A stretch of 64,000 nucleotides of DNA, from the NCBI RefSeq assembly GCF_013364215.1, contig NZ_CP054923.1, positions 1,364,001 to 1,428,000 on the forward strand, written 5' to 3'. Under the pieces are notes generated by a model, which worked only from the letters and a program-made list of their open reading frames with translations, did not search any database and was not told the origin of the DNA. Shown one piece after another: positions 34,222-43,181 of this stretch. Each line of letters begins with the position of its first letter. The stretch's first letter is position 1. The position numbers were made by a program, and so were the translations under genes. Source of the stretch: Verrucosispora sp. NA02020 (GTDB lineage: Bacteria; Actinomycetota; Actinomycetes; Mycobacteriales; Micromonosporaceae).

Positions 34222-35100
34222 GTGACAGTGACGATCGTCGACTCCACGACGCTGCCGTGGGTCAACGGCCAGGACGTGTACGACTCGATGGAACCGGCCT
34301 TCCGGGACAACTTCGGAGGCGATCCGGAGCAGGTGCGTGACCTGCTGTCCCGGTACTGGATGCGGTCGCTGTGGCGGGACCGTGAGAGCACCCGACGCAT
34401 CGACCACGTACGGGCCACGCCCGGCTACCGCGACCTCAGCGAGGCATACCACGACAGCGTCGAGGAGTCGTACTTCCTGGCCGGGGTCGCCGAGCTGAGC
34501 GCCGAGGGGCGGCTGGTCGAGGGCGACTACTTCTGGCGTCCGCCCGGCTGGGTGCACAAGGCGTGGAGCGACGAGGGCTTCGAGAACATCCTCTGCATGG
34601 AGGGGGAGGTCGCCAGCGAACACAGTGGTCGGGTCTCCCGGGTGGTCTGCCCGGACGACCGGGCCGGCGCACAGGCGCGCGACGACGCGGACGGTGGGAT
34701 CGGACCCCGGGGCTACCAGCGCCGGGTCGAGTCACGGTTCGTGCCCTGGACACCGCTGGACGCACCGTGGTCCGGGGTGGACGCCATCGTGCTCGGCCTG
34801 CCGGCCATGTCCGACGGGGTGCCCACCGCCGACGACGCGGTGCCGCTCGCCAAGGCGCTGAGCCAGAACGTCGACACCGGTGCCTGTAGCGCCCTGGTCC
34901 GCCTGCCGGCCGGCTACACCGGGGCGCCCACCCCGGTGCCCCGGGACCGTTTCCTGGTCACCACCCGGGGCGACCTCGTGGTGGACGGCGTGACGCTCAC
35001 CCCCTGCTCGCTGCTGCACGTACCCGCCGGCGCGCGGGTGCCGGCGCTGACCGCGGCGACCGACGTCGAACTGTTCGTCAAGGTGGGGGAGCGGACATGA
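34222..35100 (+). CDS. Cupin-fold protein (two cupin-like halves)
   Basis: A 292-residue protein. The N-terminal half has a cupin-like stretch (SYFLAGVAELSAEGRLVEGD then YFWRPPGWVHKAW, His likely metal ligand). The C-terminal half has a second one (GDLVVDGVTLTPCSLLHVPAG). The residues match no named dioxygenase. GTG at 34222 has GGAGG 7 nt upstream; a nearby in-frame GTG at 34228 is equivalent. It overlaps the crotonase gene by ATGA and begins the operon to the acyl-CoA ligase, so it probably acts on the free acid or its CoA ester. Confidence 0.68.
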   Translation: MTVTIVDSTTLPWVNGQDVYDSMEPAFRDNFGGDPEQVRDLLSRYWMRSLWRDRESTRRIDHVRATPGYRDLSEAYHDSVEESYFLAGVAELSAEGRLVEGDYFWRPPGWVHKAWSDEGFENILCMEGEVASEHSGRVSRVVCPDDRAGAQARDDADGGIGPRGYQRRVESRFVPWTPLDAPWSGVDAIVLGLPAMSDGVPTADDAVPLAKALSQNVDTGACSALVRLPAGYTGAPTPVPRDRFLVTTRGDLVVDGVTLTPCSLLHVPAGARVPALTAATDVELFVKVGERT

Positions 35101-35903
35101 CGCGGGTGCGGCACACCACCGACGACCAGGTCATGACGATCGTGCTGGACGGTCCGGACTCGATGAACAGCCTCACCCCAGCGGTGATCGCCGGGCTGGA
35201 CGCCGCGCTCGACGAGGCCGAGCAGGACCACGCTCTGCGGGCGGTCGTGGTCACCGGTGCCGGGGAGCGGGCCTTCAGCGTCGGGATGGACATCGACTTC
35301 CTGGAGTCGTGCTTCGCCGATCCACAGCGGACGTTCCTGCCCTTCCTGCGGTCGTACCACGCGGTGCTGCGCCGGATCGAGCATCTCGGCGTACCGGTGA
35401 TCGCGCGGGTCAACGGGCTGGCGCGAGCCGGTGGGTTCGAACTGATCCTCGCCTGCGACTTCGTGATCGCCGCCGACGAGGCCCGGGTCGGCGACATCCA
35501 CCTGGAGTTCGGGATGCCGCCGGGTGCCGGGTCGAGCCAGCGGGCCCCGCGCAAGCTCGGCGACCAGCGGGCCAAGGCGCTGATGCTCACCCCGACCTGG
35601 CTGCGCGGCCCCGAGCTGGTGCAGTGGGGGGTCGCGCTGGCCAGCGCGCCCCTGACCGAGCTGGACGACGAGGTGGGCAAGCTGCTGGCGATGCTGCGCG
35701 GCCGGTCCCGACCCGGGCTGGCGATCACCAAGCGGCTGCTCAACTCGGTGCACACGATGACCCTGGAGGAGGGCCTGCGCTACGAGCGCGAGATGTTCTC
35801 CCGGCTGCACGAGGAGGTCGACGAGGTGGCCGAGGGCTATCGCGCGTTCGTGGAGAAGCGCCCACCGGTCTGGGGGGACGTCGATGTCCGCACCCTCGCC
35901 TGA
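35097..35903 (+). CDS. Enoyl-CoA hydratase/isomerase (crotonase) family protein
   Basis: A 268-residue crotonase. The oxyanion-hole segments are FSVGMDIDF and ARAGGFELILACD. The Glu of the first catalytic position is kept (GGFEL), but the second (Glu164 of rat hydratase) aligns with His in VGDIHLEFGMPPGAG. A plain syn-hydration mechanism is therefore doubtful; isomerase, hydrolase or C-C cleaving activity fits as well. The MaoC gene starts 20 nt before its stop. Confidence 0.82.
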   Translation: MTRVRHTTDDQVMTIVLDGPDSMNSLTPAVIAGLDAALDEAEQDHALRAVVVTGAGERAFSVGMDIDFLESCFADPQRTFLPFLRSYHAVLRRIEHLGVPVIARVNGLARAGGFELILACDFVIAADEARVGDIHLEFGMPPGAGSSQRAPRKLGDQRAKALMLTPTWLRGPELVQWGVALASAPLTELDDEVGKLLAMLRGRSRPGLAITKRLLNSVHTMTLEEGLRYEREMFSRLHEEVDEVAEGYRAFVEKRPPVWGDVDVRTLA

Positions 35904-36312
35904 GTCGACCGCGACCCCGCAGGTGGTCGTCGACGCGGACCTGGTCGACACGCTGATCGGCCGGGGCGGGTACACCCACCCGCTGTTCCAGCGGGTGCCC
36001 GGCGGTGACGCCGACGGTCCGCCGCTGCCGGGTCAGGCGGTCGTGTTGCTCCTCGGTGGCCTGGTCGAACAGTCCGGCCTGCTCGACGACGCGATCGCAC
36101 TGCTGGAACTGCGTCGGGTGCGATTCCACCGGATGGTGAAGGCCGGCGCGACGCTACGGGTGCGGATCGAACGCGTCGCAAGCCGGGTCACCTCCCGTGG
36201 CACGCAGGTCGTGGACTTCCGCTGGACCGGGATCGACGCGGACGACGAGCCGGTCGCCGAGGTCGAGGCCGTGATGCTGATGAACGGGACAGGAAGGGAG
36301 GACACCAGGTGA
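35884..36312 (+). CDS. MaoC-like hot-dog domain protein
   Basis: A 142-residue single hot-dog protein related to FabZ/MaoC dehydratases. It has LPGQAVVLLLGGLVEQSG on the long helix and LELRRVRFHRMVKAGATLRV in the strands. The usual catalytic Asp/His pair of R-hydratases is not obvious, so it may be a thioesterase or a partner subunit. The start overlaps the crotonase gene by 20 nt, and the end overlaps the ligase by GTGA. Confidence 0.68.
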   Translation: MSAPSPESTATPQVVVDADLVDTLIGRGGYTHPLFQRVPGGDADGPPLPGQAVVLLLGGLVEQSGLLDDAIALLELRRVRFHRMVKAGATLRVRIERVASRVTSRGTQVVDFRWTGIDADDEPVAEVEAVMLMNGTGREDTR

Positions 36313-37838
36313 GGGGTGTGCAGCTCAACATGGCGGCCGGTATCCGGGAGTTCGGCCGGGCCACGCCGCACCGGGTGGCGGTGGTCGACGGCGACCGCCA
36401 GATCTCCTTCGGCACGCTGGACGAGCGGTCCAACCGCCTCGCCTCGGCCACTCTGGACCGTGGGCTGCGCCCCGGTGAGCGGATCGCGGTCCTGGCGAAC
36501 AACCGCTTCGAGTACTTCGAGATCTCGGCGGCGATGGCCAAGGCCGGCATTCCGACGGTGCCGCTGAACCCCCGGAACAACGTCGGCGACAACGCGTACG
36601 TCCTGGACCACGCGTCGGTCCGGGGGATCATCGTGGCGGACGAGCTGGCCGACCGGGTCGACGGGCTCGTCGACGACCTGCACCTGGTGCTCAGTTTCGG
36701 CGGCACGGTGGGTGAGCACTACGACTCCTTCGTCGCCGCCGGTCGCGCGGTGGACCCGGCGGTGCCGGTGGACGAGATGGACCCGTTCTGCATCACCTAC
36801 ACCTCGGGGACCACCGGGCGGCCCAAGGGCGTGCTGCTGACCCACCGGGGGCGGGTGCTGACCGCCTTCGGGGTCGGGCTCGACTACGGCCTGGGCCCCA
36901 ACAAGAGCACGATCGCGGTGGCACCGATGTACCACGGCGCCGGCTTCGAGTTCGCGTACGCGGCGCCGATGCTCGGTGGCTCCTGCACCGTGCTGCCGAC
37001 CTGGGACCCGGAGCGACTGCTCGACCTGATGGTGAGCAGCCGTGCGGAGACGGTCTTTCTGGTGCCCACGCACGCCCAGCACATCCGCCGGTTCTGCGAG
37101 GACCCGGCGGCCCGCTACGACCTGTCGGCGCTCAAGACCCTCTACTTCAACGCCGCCGCGTTGCCGGTGGCGCTCAAGGAGTGGGTGATCGCGGCGTTCC
37201 CGGGGGTCGCCGTGCACGAGTTGTACGGGTCGACCGAGTGCTCCATCGTGACCAACCTGCGGCCGGAGTTCGCCCTGGCCCGGGCCGGCAGCGTCGGCCA
37301 CCCGTGGTTCTGGAACGAGGTGCGCCTGGTCGGCGAGGACGGCGCCGAGGTGGGGCCGGGCGAGCCCGGTGAGCTGTACGCCCGCTCGCCGTTGCTGCTC
37401 ACCGGGTACCTCGACGACGAGGAGGCCACCCGGGCCGGGTTCGACGCCGACGGGTTCTTCTCGGTGGGCGACGTGGCGGTCCGCGACGAGGAGGGCTTCA
37501 TCTCCATCGTGGACCGGAAGAAGGACATGATCATCGCGGGTGGCGTGAACATCTTCCCGCGGGAGATCGAAGAGGTCATCGCCCGGCACGAACCGGTCGA
37601 CGACGTCGCGGTGGTCGGGGTGCCGGACGAGGTGTACGGCGAGCGCGTCGCCGCCTTCGTGGTCAGCCGGCCGGGCCGGCAGGTGGACGTGACCGCCCTG
37701 GACGGGTACGTGCGGGAGCACGTCGCCCGGTACAAGGTCCCCCGGGAGTGGCATCTGGTGGACCGGTTGCCGCGTAATCCGAGCGGCAAGATCCTCAAGC
37801 GCACCATCCGGGACGAGTACGCCGGTCCGCCGGAGTAG
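36309..37838 (+). CDS. Acyl-CoA ligase (AMP-forming)
   Basis: A 509-residue adenylate-forming ligase that activates a carboxylic acid to its CoA thioester. The P-loop TYTSGTTGRPKG is at about 163-174, later YGSTECS (motif A5), GFFSVGDVAVRDEEGFISIVD (hinge) and the catalytic Lys in NPSGKILKRTIRDEY. Small-residue and aromatic positions do not let me name the acid. It closes the cupin-crotonase-MaoC operon and is the likely entry step of the pathway. Confidence 0.9.
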   Translation: MRGVQLNMAAGIREFGRATPHRVAVVDGDRQISFGTLDERSNRLASATLDRGLRPGERIAVLANNRFEYFEISAAMAKAGIPTVPLNPRNNVGDNAYVLDHASVRGIIVADELADRVDGLVDDLHLVLSFGGTVGEHYDSFVAAGRAVDPAVPVDEMDPFCITYTSGTTGRPKGVLLTHRGRVLTAFGVGLDYGLGPNKSTIAVAPMYHGAGFEFAYAAPMLGGSCTVLPTWDPERLLDLMVSSRAETVFLVPTHAQHIRRFCEDPAARYDLSALKTLYFNAAALPVALKEWVIAAFPGVAVHELYGSTECSIVTNLRPEFALARAGSVGHPWFWNEVRLVGEDGAEVGPGEPGELYARSPLLLTGYLDDEEATRAGFDADGFFSVGDVAVRDEEGFISIVDRKKDMIIAGGVNIFPREIEEVIARHEPVDDVAVVGVPDEVYGERVAAFVVSRPGRQVDVTALDGYVREHVARYKVPREWHLVDRLPRNPSGKILKRTIRDEYAGPPE

Positions 37839-37858
37839 AGCCAGACCCGTTAGGCCAA

Positions 37859-37993
37859 AAGTCTGACGTTCCGCGTACCGGTCCACGAAATCCGGCGCGC
37901 GTCTCCTGCCCAGATGGCTCGCTGGGTCGACAAGTGCTGTCCAGAAGCGTCGAAATGATCGATGAAGATGTCAGTACTGTAAAACTCTGACTT
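37859..37993 (+). promoter_or_regulatory. Two regulon operators (sites C and D) before the ABC transporter
   Basis: AAGTCTGACGT (37859-37869) and AACTCTGACTT (37983-37993) each differ from AAGTCTGACTT at one position. The second is followed by TATAGA (37996-38001), a plausible -10 box, about 100 bp before the solute-binding protein gene. Confidence 0.6.
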
Positions 37994-38100
37994 TTTATAG
38001 ACTGCCTGCTTGGGGACCGTTATGGTCGCCGTAATCAGGTGTAGATGCGGCCCCGGGCTTTCACGTCGGGCCGTGCGGACTTCGCCATCAGGAGGCCATC

Positions 38101-39123
38101 GTGTCCCACCTCAATAGCCCCGGTGCCGCCCTCTCCCGCCGTCGTCTGCTCACCGGTCTCGGGGGTGCCCTCGTCGGCAGCGCCCTGCTGACCGCCTGCG
38201 GCAGCGACGACGCCGATTCCAGCTCGAACGACGGACGGACCACCATCCGGCTCGCCGGCATCCCCGCCTCCGCTCTCGCGGCCTTCAAGCTCGCCCTCAA
38301 GGAGGGTGCGTTCGAGGAGGCCGGCCTCGACATCAGGTACGAGGAGTACGCGGAGTCGGCGGCCGTCTACACCGCCTACCGGGCCGGTCAGGTCGACGGC
38401 GGCCTGGGTGGCATCCCCTCCACCGCCAACCTGGTCGCCACCGGGGTGGACCGCAAGGTGGTCTTCGCCCTTCAGCGCACCACCAACGGGATCCTGGTCC
38501 GCGCGGACAGCGGCATCCAGTCCATCGCCGATCTCAAGGGCCGCAAGCTCGGCCTCTTCGGCAGTGCGATCGGCTCGTCGACGAACCAGTTCTTCGCGCT
38601 CTGCCGCGAGAAGCACGGGTTCAACCCGACCACCGACTGTCAGGTGCAGTACGGCGCGCCGAACCTGATGGCCGAACTGCTCGGGCAGGGCGACGTGGAC
38701 ATGGCCCTGGTGATCGACCCGGCCGGCGCACCCGAACTGGCCAGCGGGAAGTACCGCTCCCTCGGCGACCTCGGCGTTCTGCTGGAGGAGGCCACCGGGC
38801 TCAAGGCGTTCACCGCCGGCTGGGACTTCGCCAGCGAGTTCATCGAGAAGAACCGGGAGGCGGTGCAGGCGTTCGTCGACGTCAACCTGCGGTACCAGAC
38901 CAGGTTCAACAACGACCAGTCGTTGTGGGACGCCGCGCTGCGCGAGCTCTACAACATCGACGACCAGGCGGTGCTGGACGTGATCTGGAACAGCCAGCGC
39001 GGCCGGTTGGTGGAGCAGTGGGGTGACGCCGAGAAGCAGCAGGCGGCGCAGTTGCTCACCTTCCTCAGCGAGAACGGCGAGCCCGAGTTCCTGCCCAAGG
39101 TGCCCGACGGGCTCTTCGCCTGA
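38101..39123 (+). CDS. ABC transporter solute-binding lipoprotein (SsuA/TauA/NMT1 type)
   Basis: A 340-residue periplasmic-binding lipoprotein. The signal combines a twin-arginine motif SRRRLL with the lipobox LLTAC (Cys33). The mature part has the NMT1/TauA pattern TIRLAGIPASALAAFKLALK, EEAGLDIRYEEY, IADLKGRKLGLFGS. It delivers the ligand to the permease and ATPase encoded next. Ligands in this family are small organic anions (sulfonates, nitrate, thiamine precursors, aromatic acids). GTG at 38101 follows AGGAGG. Confidence 0.88.
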   Translation: MSHLNSPGAALSRRRLLTGLGGALVGSALLTACGSDDADSSSNDGRTTIRLAGIPASALAAFKLALKEGAFEEAGLDIRYEEYAESAAVYTAYRAGQVDGGLGGIPSTANLVATGVDRKVVFALQRTTNGILVRADSGIQSIADLKGRKLGLFGSAIGSSTNQFFALCREKHGFNPTTDCQVQYGAPNLMAELLGQGDVDMALVIDPAGAPELASGKYRSLGDLGVLLEEATGLKAFTAGWDFASEFIEKNREAVQAFVDVNLRYQTRFNNDQSLWDAALRELYNIDDQAVLDVIWNSQRGRLVEQWGDAEKQQAAQLLTFLSENGEPEFLPKVPDGLFA

Positions 39124-39152
39124 CCACCAGCCCGGCATGAGGAGAGGCACCG

Positions 39153-40013
39153 ATGACCCTGTCCGAAACCACCCAGCCGGCGGCCGTGACGGCCGGTACG
39201 GCCGACCGTGGCGCGCCGCCGGGACACGGCGGTGGGCCCGGCGGCCCCCGCCGTTTCCTCCGCAACGGCATCGTGCTGCGGGTGGCCTCCGTGTTCATCC
39301 TGCTCGTCATCTGGTGGCTGGGCTCACTCGTCGTCGGTGAGCGCATCCTGCCCACCCCGGGCACGACCGCCTCCGCGCTGGCCGACAGCATGCAGGAGCA
39401 GACCTTCTGGACCGACCTCCAGGTCACCATGGTCCGGATCCTCATCGGGTTCGCCGCGTCGATGGTGCTCGGTGTGCTCGTCGGTCTGGTGATGGGTCTG
39501 TCCCGGATCGCCGAGGGCCTCCTGGACATCTGGATCGCCGTCGGCCAGACCATCCCGAGCCTCTGCTGGGTGATCGTCGCGTTCATCATGTTCGGGCTCA
39601 ACGACACCGCCACCGTCGTGGCGATCACGCTGACCTCGTTCCCGATCATCGCGATCAACATGTGGACCGGGGTGAAGGCGATCGATCCCCGGCTCGGTCA
39701 GATGGCCCGGACCCTCAAGGCCTCGCGCGGCCTGCGGACCCGGGAGGTGACCCTGCCGCAGGTGCTGCCGGCGGTGATGGCGTCGGCCCGCTTCGGGTTC
39801 GGCATCGTCTGGAAGGTCGTGGTGATCGCCGAGTTGCTCGGGCGTACCGACGGCATCGGCTACCGGTTGAACTACTGGTTCCAGCTGTTCCGGATGGAGC
39901 AGGTCTTCGCGCTCACGCTGTTCTTCTCGATCCTGATGGTGGTGCTCGAACTGGCCGTGTTCAAGCCGATCGAGGCGAAGCTGTTCCGCTGGCGTCCGGA
40001 GGGAGCCCGATGA
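39153..40013 (+). CDS. ABC transporter permease (SsuC/TauC type)
   Basis: A 286-residue permease. An unusually polar first 40 residues precede six hydrophobic segments and the binding-protein-dependent transport loop MARTLKASRGLRTREVTLPQ, which docks with the ATPase. GGAG precedes the ATG. It overlaps the ATPase gene by ATGA. Confidence 0.9.
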   Translation: MTLSETTQPAAVTAGTADRGAPPGHGGGPGGPRRFLRNGIVLRVASVFILLVIWWLGSLVVGERILPTPGTTASALADSMQEQTFWTDLQVTMVRILIGFAASMVLGVLVGLVMGLSRIAEGLLDIWIAVGQTIPSLCWVIVAFIMFGLNDTATVVAITLTSFPIIAINMWTGVKAIDPRLGQMARTLKASRGLRTREVTLPQVLPAVMASARFGFGIVWKVVVIAELLGRTDGIGYRLNYWFQLFRMEQVFALTLFFSILMVVLELAVFKPIEAKLFRWRPEGAR

Positions 40014-40834
40014 GCACCGACGACCGGATCGTCATCAAGGACCTGGTGAAGGGCTTCCACACCCGGCACGGCTTCACCACGGTCATCGACGGGATGGACC
40101 TCACCATCGCCGACGGGGAGTTCGTCGCACTGGTCGGTCCCTCCGGGTGCGGCAAGTCCACGGTGCTGAACATGCTCAGTGGGCTGGACACGGACTTCAC
40201 CGGCACCGCCGAGATCCGTAGTCGGGCACCCGGGGTGCACTTCAGCTACGTGTTCCAGGAGCCGAGGCTGCTGCCCTGGAAGACGGTGCGGCAGAACGTC
40301 GAGTTCGCCCTCAAGGCCACCGGGGTGGACCGGTCCCAGTGGGCCGACCGGGTGCTGCCGGTGCTGCGCCGGGTGGGGTTGGCCGGGTTCGAGAACCACT
40401 ACCCGCACCAGATCTCCGGCGGCATGCAGCAGCGCACCGCACTGGCCCGCGCGTTCGTGCTGGACGCGCCGGTGATGCTGATGGACGAGCCGTTCAGCGG
40501 GTTGGACGAGTTCACCGCCCGTAGTCTGCGCCAGCTCCTGCTGGAGCTGCGGAGCCAGGAGGAGAGCAAGGCGTTCGTCTTCGTCACGCACAACGTGTTC
40601 GAGGCCGCCGTGCTCTCCGACCGGGTGGTGCTGATGTCCAACCGACCGTCGACGATCCGCCGGGTGGTCAAGGTGGAGGTGCCGCTGCCGCGCAGCTACG
40701 ACGACCCCCGCCTCTTCGACGTCAGCCGTGAGCTGACCCACGAGATCATCTCCTCGATGGTCAGCACCGACGACGGTGGTCTGGTGGTCGGCGAGGAGCA
40801 CACGCGGCTGGCCGGCCCGCAGGCGGCGCGATGA
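40010..40834 (+). CDS. ABC transporter ATPase (SsuB/TauB type)
   Basis: A 274-residue ATPase with Walker A GPSGCGKST, Q-loop VFQEPRLLPW, signature ISGGMQQRTALARA and Walker B MLMDEPFSGLDEFT. It powers uptake with the two preceding proteins. The gene overlaps the MaoC gene by ATGA, which ties import directly to the catabolic enzymes. Confidence 0.92.
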   Translation: MSTDDRIVIKDLVKGFHTRHGFTTVIDGMDLTIADGEFVALVGPSGCGKSTVLNMLSGLDTDFTGTAEIRSRAPGVHFSYVFQEPRLLPWKTVRQNVEFALKATGVDRSQWADRVLPVLRRVGLAGFENHYPHQISGGMQQRTALARAFVLDAPVMLMDEPFSGLDEFTARSLRQLLLELRSQEESKAFVFVTHNVFEAAVLSDRVVLMSNRPSTIRRVVKVEVPLPRSYDDPRLFDVSRELTHEIISSMVSTDDGGLVVGEEHTRLAGPQAAR

Positions 40835-41343
40835 GCGCGCCCGTGGCCGGTCCGCCGCTGACCCCCCGGCTGCCGACCGCGTTCGCGGCCGGCGCGGTAC
40901 TGCTGACCCCGGCCCGGACCCTGACCGACGGCGACTTCGCCGCGATCGTCAATGTCTCGTGGGAGAACGGGCCGCTGCACACCGATGTCGAGTACATGCG
41001 TCGGACCGGCTTCGGTCGCCCGATCCTCGGCGGTCCGTGCCTGATCGCGATCGCCGCCGGGCTCACCTCCACCACCATGTACGCCGCCTGGAACGCCGCC
41101 GGGGTGGACTGCCACGCCGCGCTCGGCATCGACGAGATCCGCTACCTGGCTCCGGTGTACGTCGGGGACACGCTGCGGGTACGGATCGAGGTGTCCCGCT
41201 TCGAACCGACCCGGGGCGGCCGTATGTACGTCGGCGCGGTCCACGACGACGTCCGCAACCAGCGCGACGAGACGGTGCTGCGGATGACCCGGTCGTACCT
41301 GCTGAGCCCGTTGCCGGCGGCCGACGCGGGAGAGTCGGCATGA
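40831..41343 (+). CDS. MaoC-like dehydratase
   Basis: A 170-residue hot-dog protein of the MaoC R-hydratase type. It shows GPLHTDVEYMRRTGFGRPILGGPCLI, close to the hydratase-2 signature N-x-x-H-x-D-x-x-Y-A with His and Asp kept, then EIRYLAPVYVGDTLRVRIEV. It probably adds water to a 2-enoyl-CoA. It is coupled by ATGA overlaps on both sides. Confidence 0.8.
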   Translation: MSAPVAGPPLTPRLPTAFAAGAVLLTPARTLTDGDFAAIVNVSWENGPLHTDVEYMRRTGFGRPILGGPCLIAIAAGLTSTTMYAAWNAAGVDCHAALGIDEIRYLAPVYVGDTLRVRIEVSRFEPTRGGRMYVGAVHDDVRNQRDETVLRMTRSYLLSPLPAADAGESA

Positions 41344-42131
41344 GCGGACTGCCCCGGACCACCACGCTCGGTCTGGCCCGCCACGACCGGGTGCTGCTGG
41401 TCACCCTGGACCGGCCGCACCGGCTCAACGCGTACGACCGGACGATGGTCGACGAGCTGCGTCGGACCTGGCAGGCGTTCGGGGCCGACGACGGGCTGCA
41501 CGCGGCCGTGGTCACCGGTGCCGGCGAGCGCGGCTTCTGCACCGGCTTCGACGTCGACGACACCCTCGACGCCGGGGTCACCAGCCCGTCGCTGGACCAC
41601 GCCGGGCGGGTCGCGTTGACCGCCCGCGACATGGGGGTGTTCAAGCCGGTGGTGGCCGCGGTGAACGGGCACTGCTGTGCCGGCGGCTGGCACTTCGTCA
41701 ACGACGCGGACGTGGTGCTCTGCGCCGCGCACGCCACGTTCTTCGACACCCACCACGACGTCGGTCTGGCGAACCCGGTCGAGGCGGTGGGCGCGTTGAG
41801 TCGGTTGCCGCTCGGCGAGGTGATGCGCATGGTGCTCACCGGGCGCAGCTACCGGATCGACGCCCGCCGGGCGCACGAACTCGGTCTGGTCACCGAGGTG
41901 ACCTCGGCGGAGGAGCTGACCGGGCGGGCGCTGGCGATCGCCACGGACATCGCCCGGCACCCGCTCGACGTGTTGACCACCACCGTGGAGACGGTCTGGA
42001 CGGCGGTGCAGGCGCAGCGGGGCGCCGCCGAGGCGTTCGGGCTGGCGATGCTGGCCCGGTCGGACGCCTCGGCGCAGCACCGGGGAGCGACGATGCGGGA
42101 GTTCCGGCACGGTGACGGGGGAGGCCGTTGA
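41340..42131 (+). CDS. Crotonase-family protein with altered active site
   Basis: A 263-residue crotonase. Oxyanion-hole motifs are FCTGFDVDDTL and CCAGGWHFVNDAD. Both catalytic Glu positions of enoyl-CoA hydratase appear as His (GGWHF and FFDTHHDVGL). Together with the crotonase at 35097 this gives the island two non-standard members of the family, more consistent with hydrolysis, isomerisation or C-C cleavage than simple hydration. Start and stop overlap the neighbours (ATGA, TGATG). Confidence 0.8.
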   Translation: MSGLPRTTTLGLARHDRVLLVTLDRPHRLNAYDRTMVDELRRTWQAFGADDGLHAAVVTGAGERGFCTGFDVDDTLDAGVTSPSLDHAGRVALTARDMGVFKPVVAAVNGHCCAGGWHFVNDADVVLCAAHATFFDTHHDVGLANPVEAVGALSRLPLGEVMRMVLTGRSYRIDARRAHELGLVTEVTSAEELTGRALAIATDIARHPLDVLTTTVETVWTAVQAQRGAAEAFGLAMLARSDASAQHRGATMREFRHGDGGGR

Positions 42132-43063
42132 TGGAGTACGGGATCTTCAGCCACATCGAGGAGATCGACGAGATCGAGGAGCTGCTGCACGGTGCGGAGG
42201 CCGACGGGATCGCCAGTGTCTGGCTGACCCAGGGGTTCGGGCACGACGCGTTGACCGTCATCGGGGCGGTCGGGCGCGGTCTGTCGCGGCTGCGGATCGG
42301 GACCGCCGTGGTGCCGGTGTACCCGCGCCACCCGATGGCGCTGGCCCAGCAGGCGCTCACCACCAACATGCTGATCGGCGGGCGGCTGGTGCTCGGCGTC
42401 GGCCCGTCGCATCCGCAGGTGGTAGAGCCCTGCTGGGGCATGTCGTACGCCCGCCCGGCCCGGTACATGCGCGAGTACCTGACGGCGCTCAACGGGGCGT
42501 TGACGCAGCGGGTCCGGTTCTCCGGCGAGGTGGTCACGGCCCGGGGTGACCTGACCATCGCCGGGGACCCGCCGGTGCCGACGGTGATGGTCTCCGCGCT
42601 CGGTCCGAAGATGCTGGAACTCACCGGCGAACTGGCTTCCGGCACGGTGACCTGGATGGTCGGTCCGCGTACGCTCGCGGAGCTGACCGTGCCGACGATC
42701 ACCGCGGCGGCGGACGGGGCGGGTCGACCGACGCCCGAGGTGGTGGTGACCGCGGCGGTCTGCGTGACCGACGATCCCGGTCGCGCCCGTGCCGCCATCG
42801 ACCCGGTGCTCGGCTGGTACGACGACAAGCCGTCGTACCGTGCGATGCTCGACCGGGAGGGTTTCGCGCGGGCCAACCAGATGGCGATCGTCGGCGACGC
42901 CGCCGAGGTGCGGGCGGAGATCGGCCGGTACGAGGCGGCCGGGGCGACGACGTTCGCGGCACAGCTCTACGGCACGCCGCAGGAGCGGGCGGCGACTCGT
43001 GCCCTGGTCGGCGAGCTGGCCACGGCGTCGGCGTCGGCGGGCGCCACGGGCGCGGACTTTTGA
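42131..43063 (+). CDS. LLM-class flavin-dependent oxidoreductase
   Basis: A 310-residue luciferase-like TIM barrel. Features are GIASVWLTQGFGHDALTVIG near the start, LRIGTAVVPVYPRHPMALAQQALTTN and GGRLVLGVGPSHPQVVE. LLM enzymes use F420 or FMNH2; the VxxVYPRHPxxLAQQA pattern is common in actinobacterial F420-dependent members, so F420 is likely but not proven. ATG at 42131 (overlap TGATG) is preferred to the TTG at 42128. The regulator gene follows. Confidence 0.82.
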   Translation: MEYGIFSHIEEIDEIEELLHGAEADGIASVWLTQGFGHDALTVIGAVGRGLSRLRIGTAVVPVYPRHPMALAQQALTTNMLIGGRLVLGVGPSHPQVVEPCWGMSYARPARYMREYLTALNGALTQRVRFSGEVVTARGDLTIAGDPPVPTVMVSALGPKMLELTGELASGTVTWMVGPRTLAELTVPTITAAADGAGRPTPEVVVTAAVCVTDDPGRARAAIDPVLGWYDDKPSYRAMLDREGFARANQMAIVGDAAEVRAEIGRYEAAGATTFAAQLYGTPQERAATRALVGELATASASAGATGADF

Positions 43064-43181
43064 GGTACCGGAGTCGGCCATGGGTGACGCTGCGCCGAGC
43101 ATCGGATGCCCTACCGTGGTTGTTCGCGACGAAGCCGCCCCTCAGAGTGCGGGGCCGAGGGGATGCGGAGCCGGAGTGACC

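Noticed and set aside
36033..37886. 617-codon minus-strand frame opposite the acyl-CoA ligase
   Set aside because: The plus strand encodes a complete ligase with all motifs; the minus translation shows only repetitive GC-rich composition.
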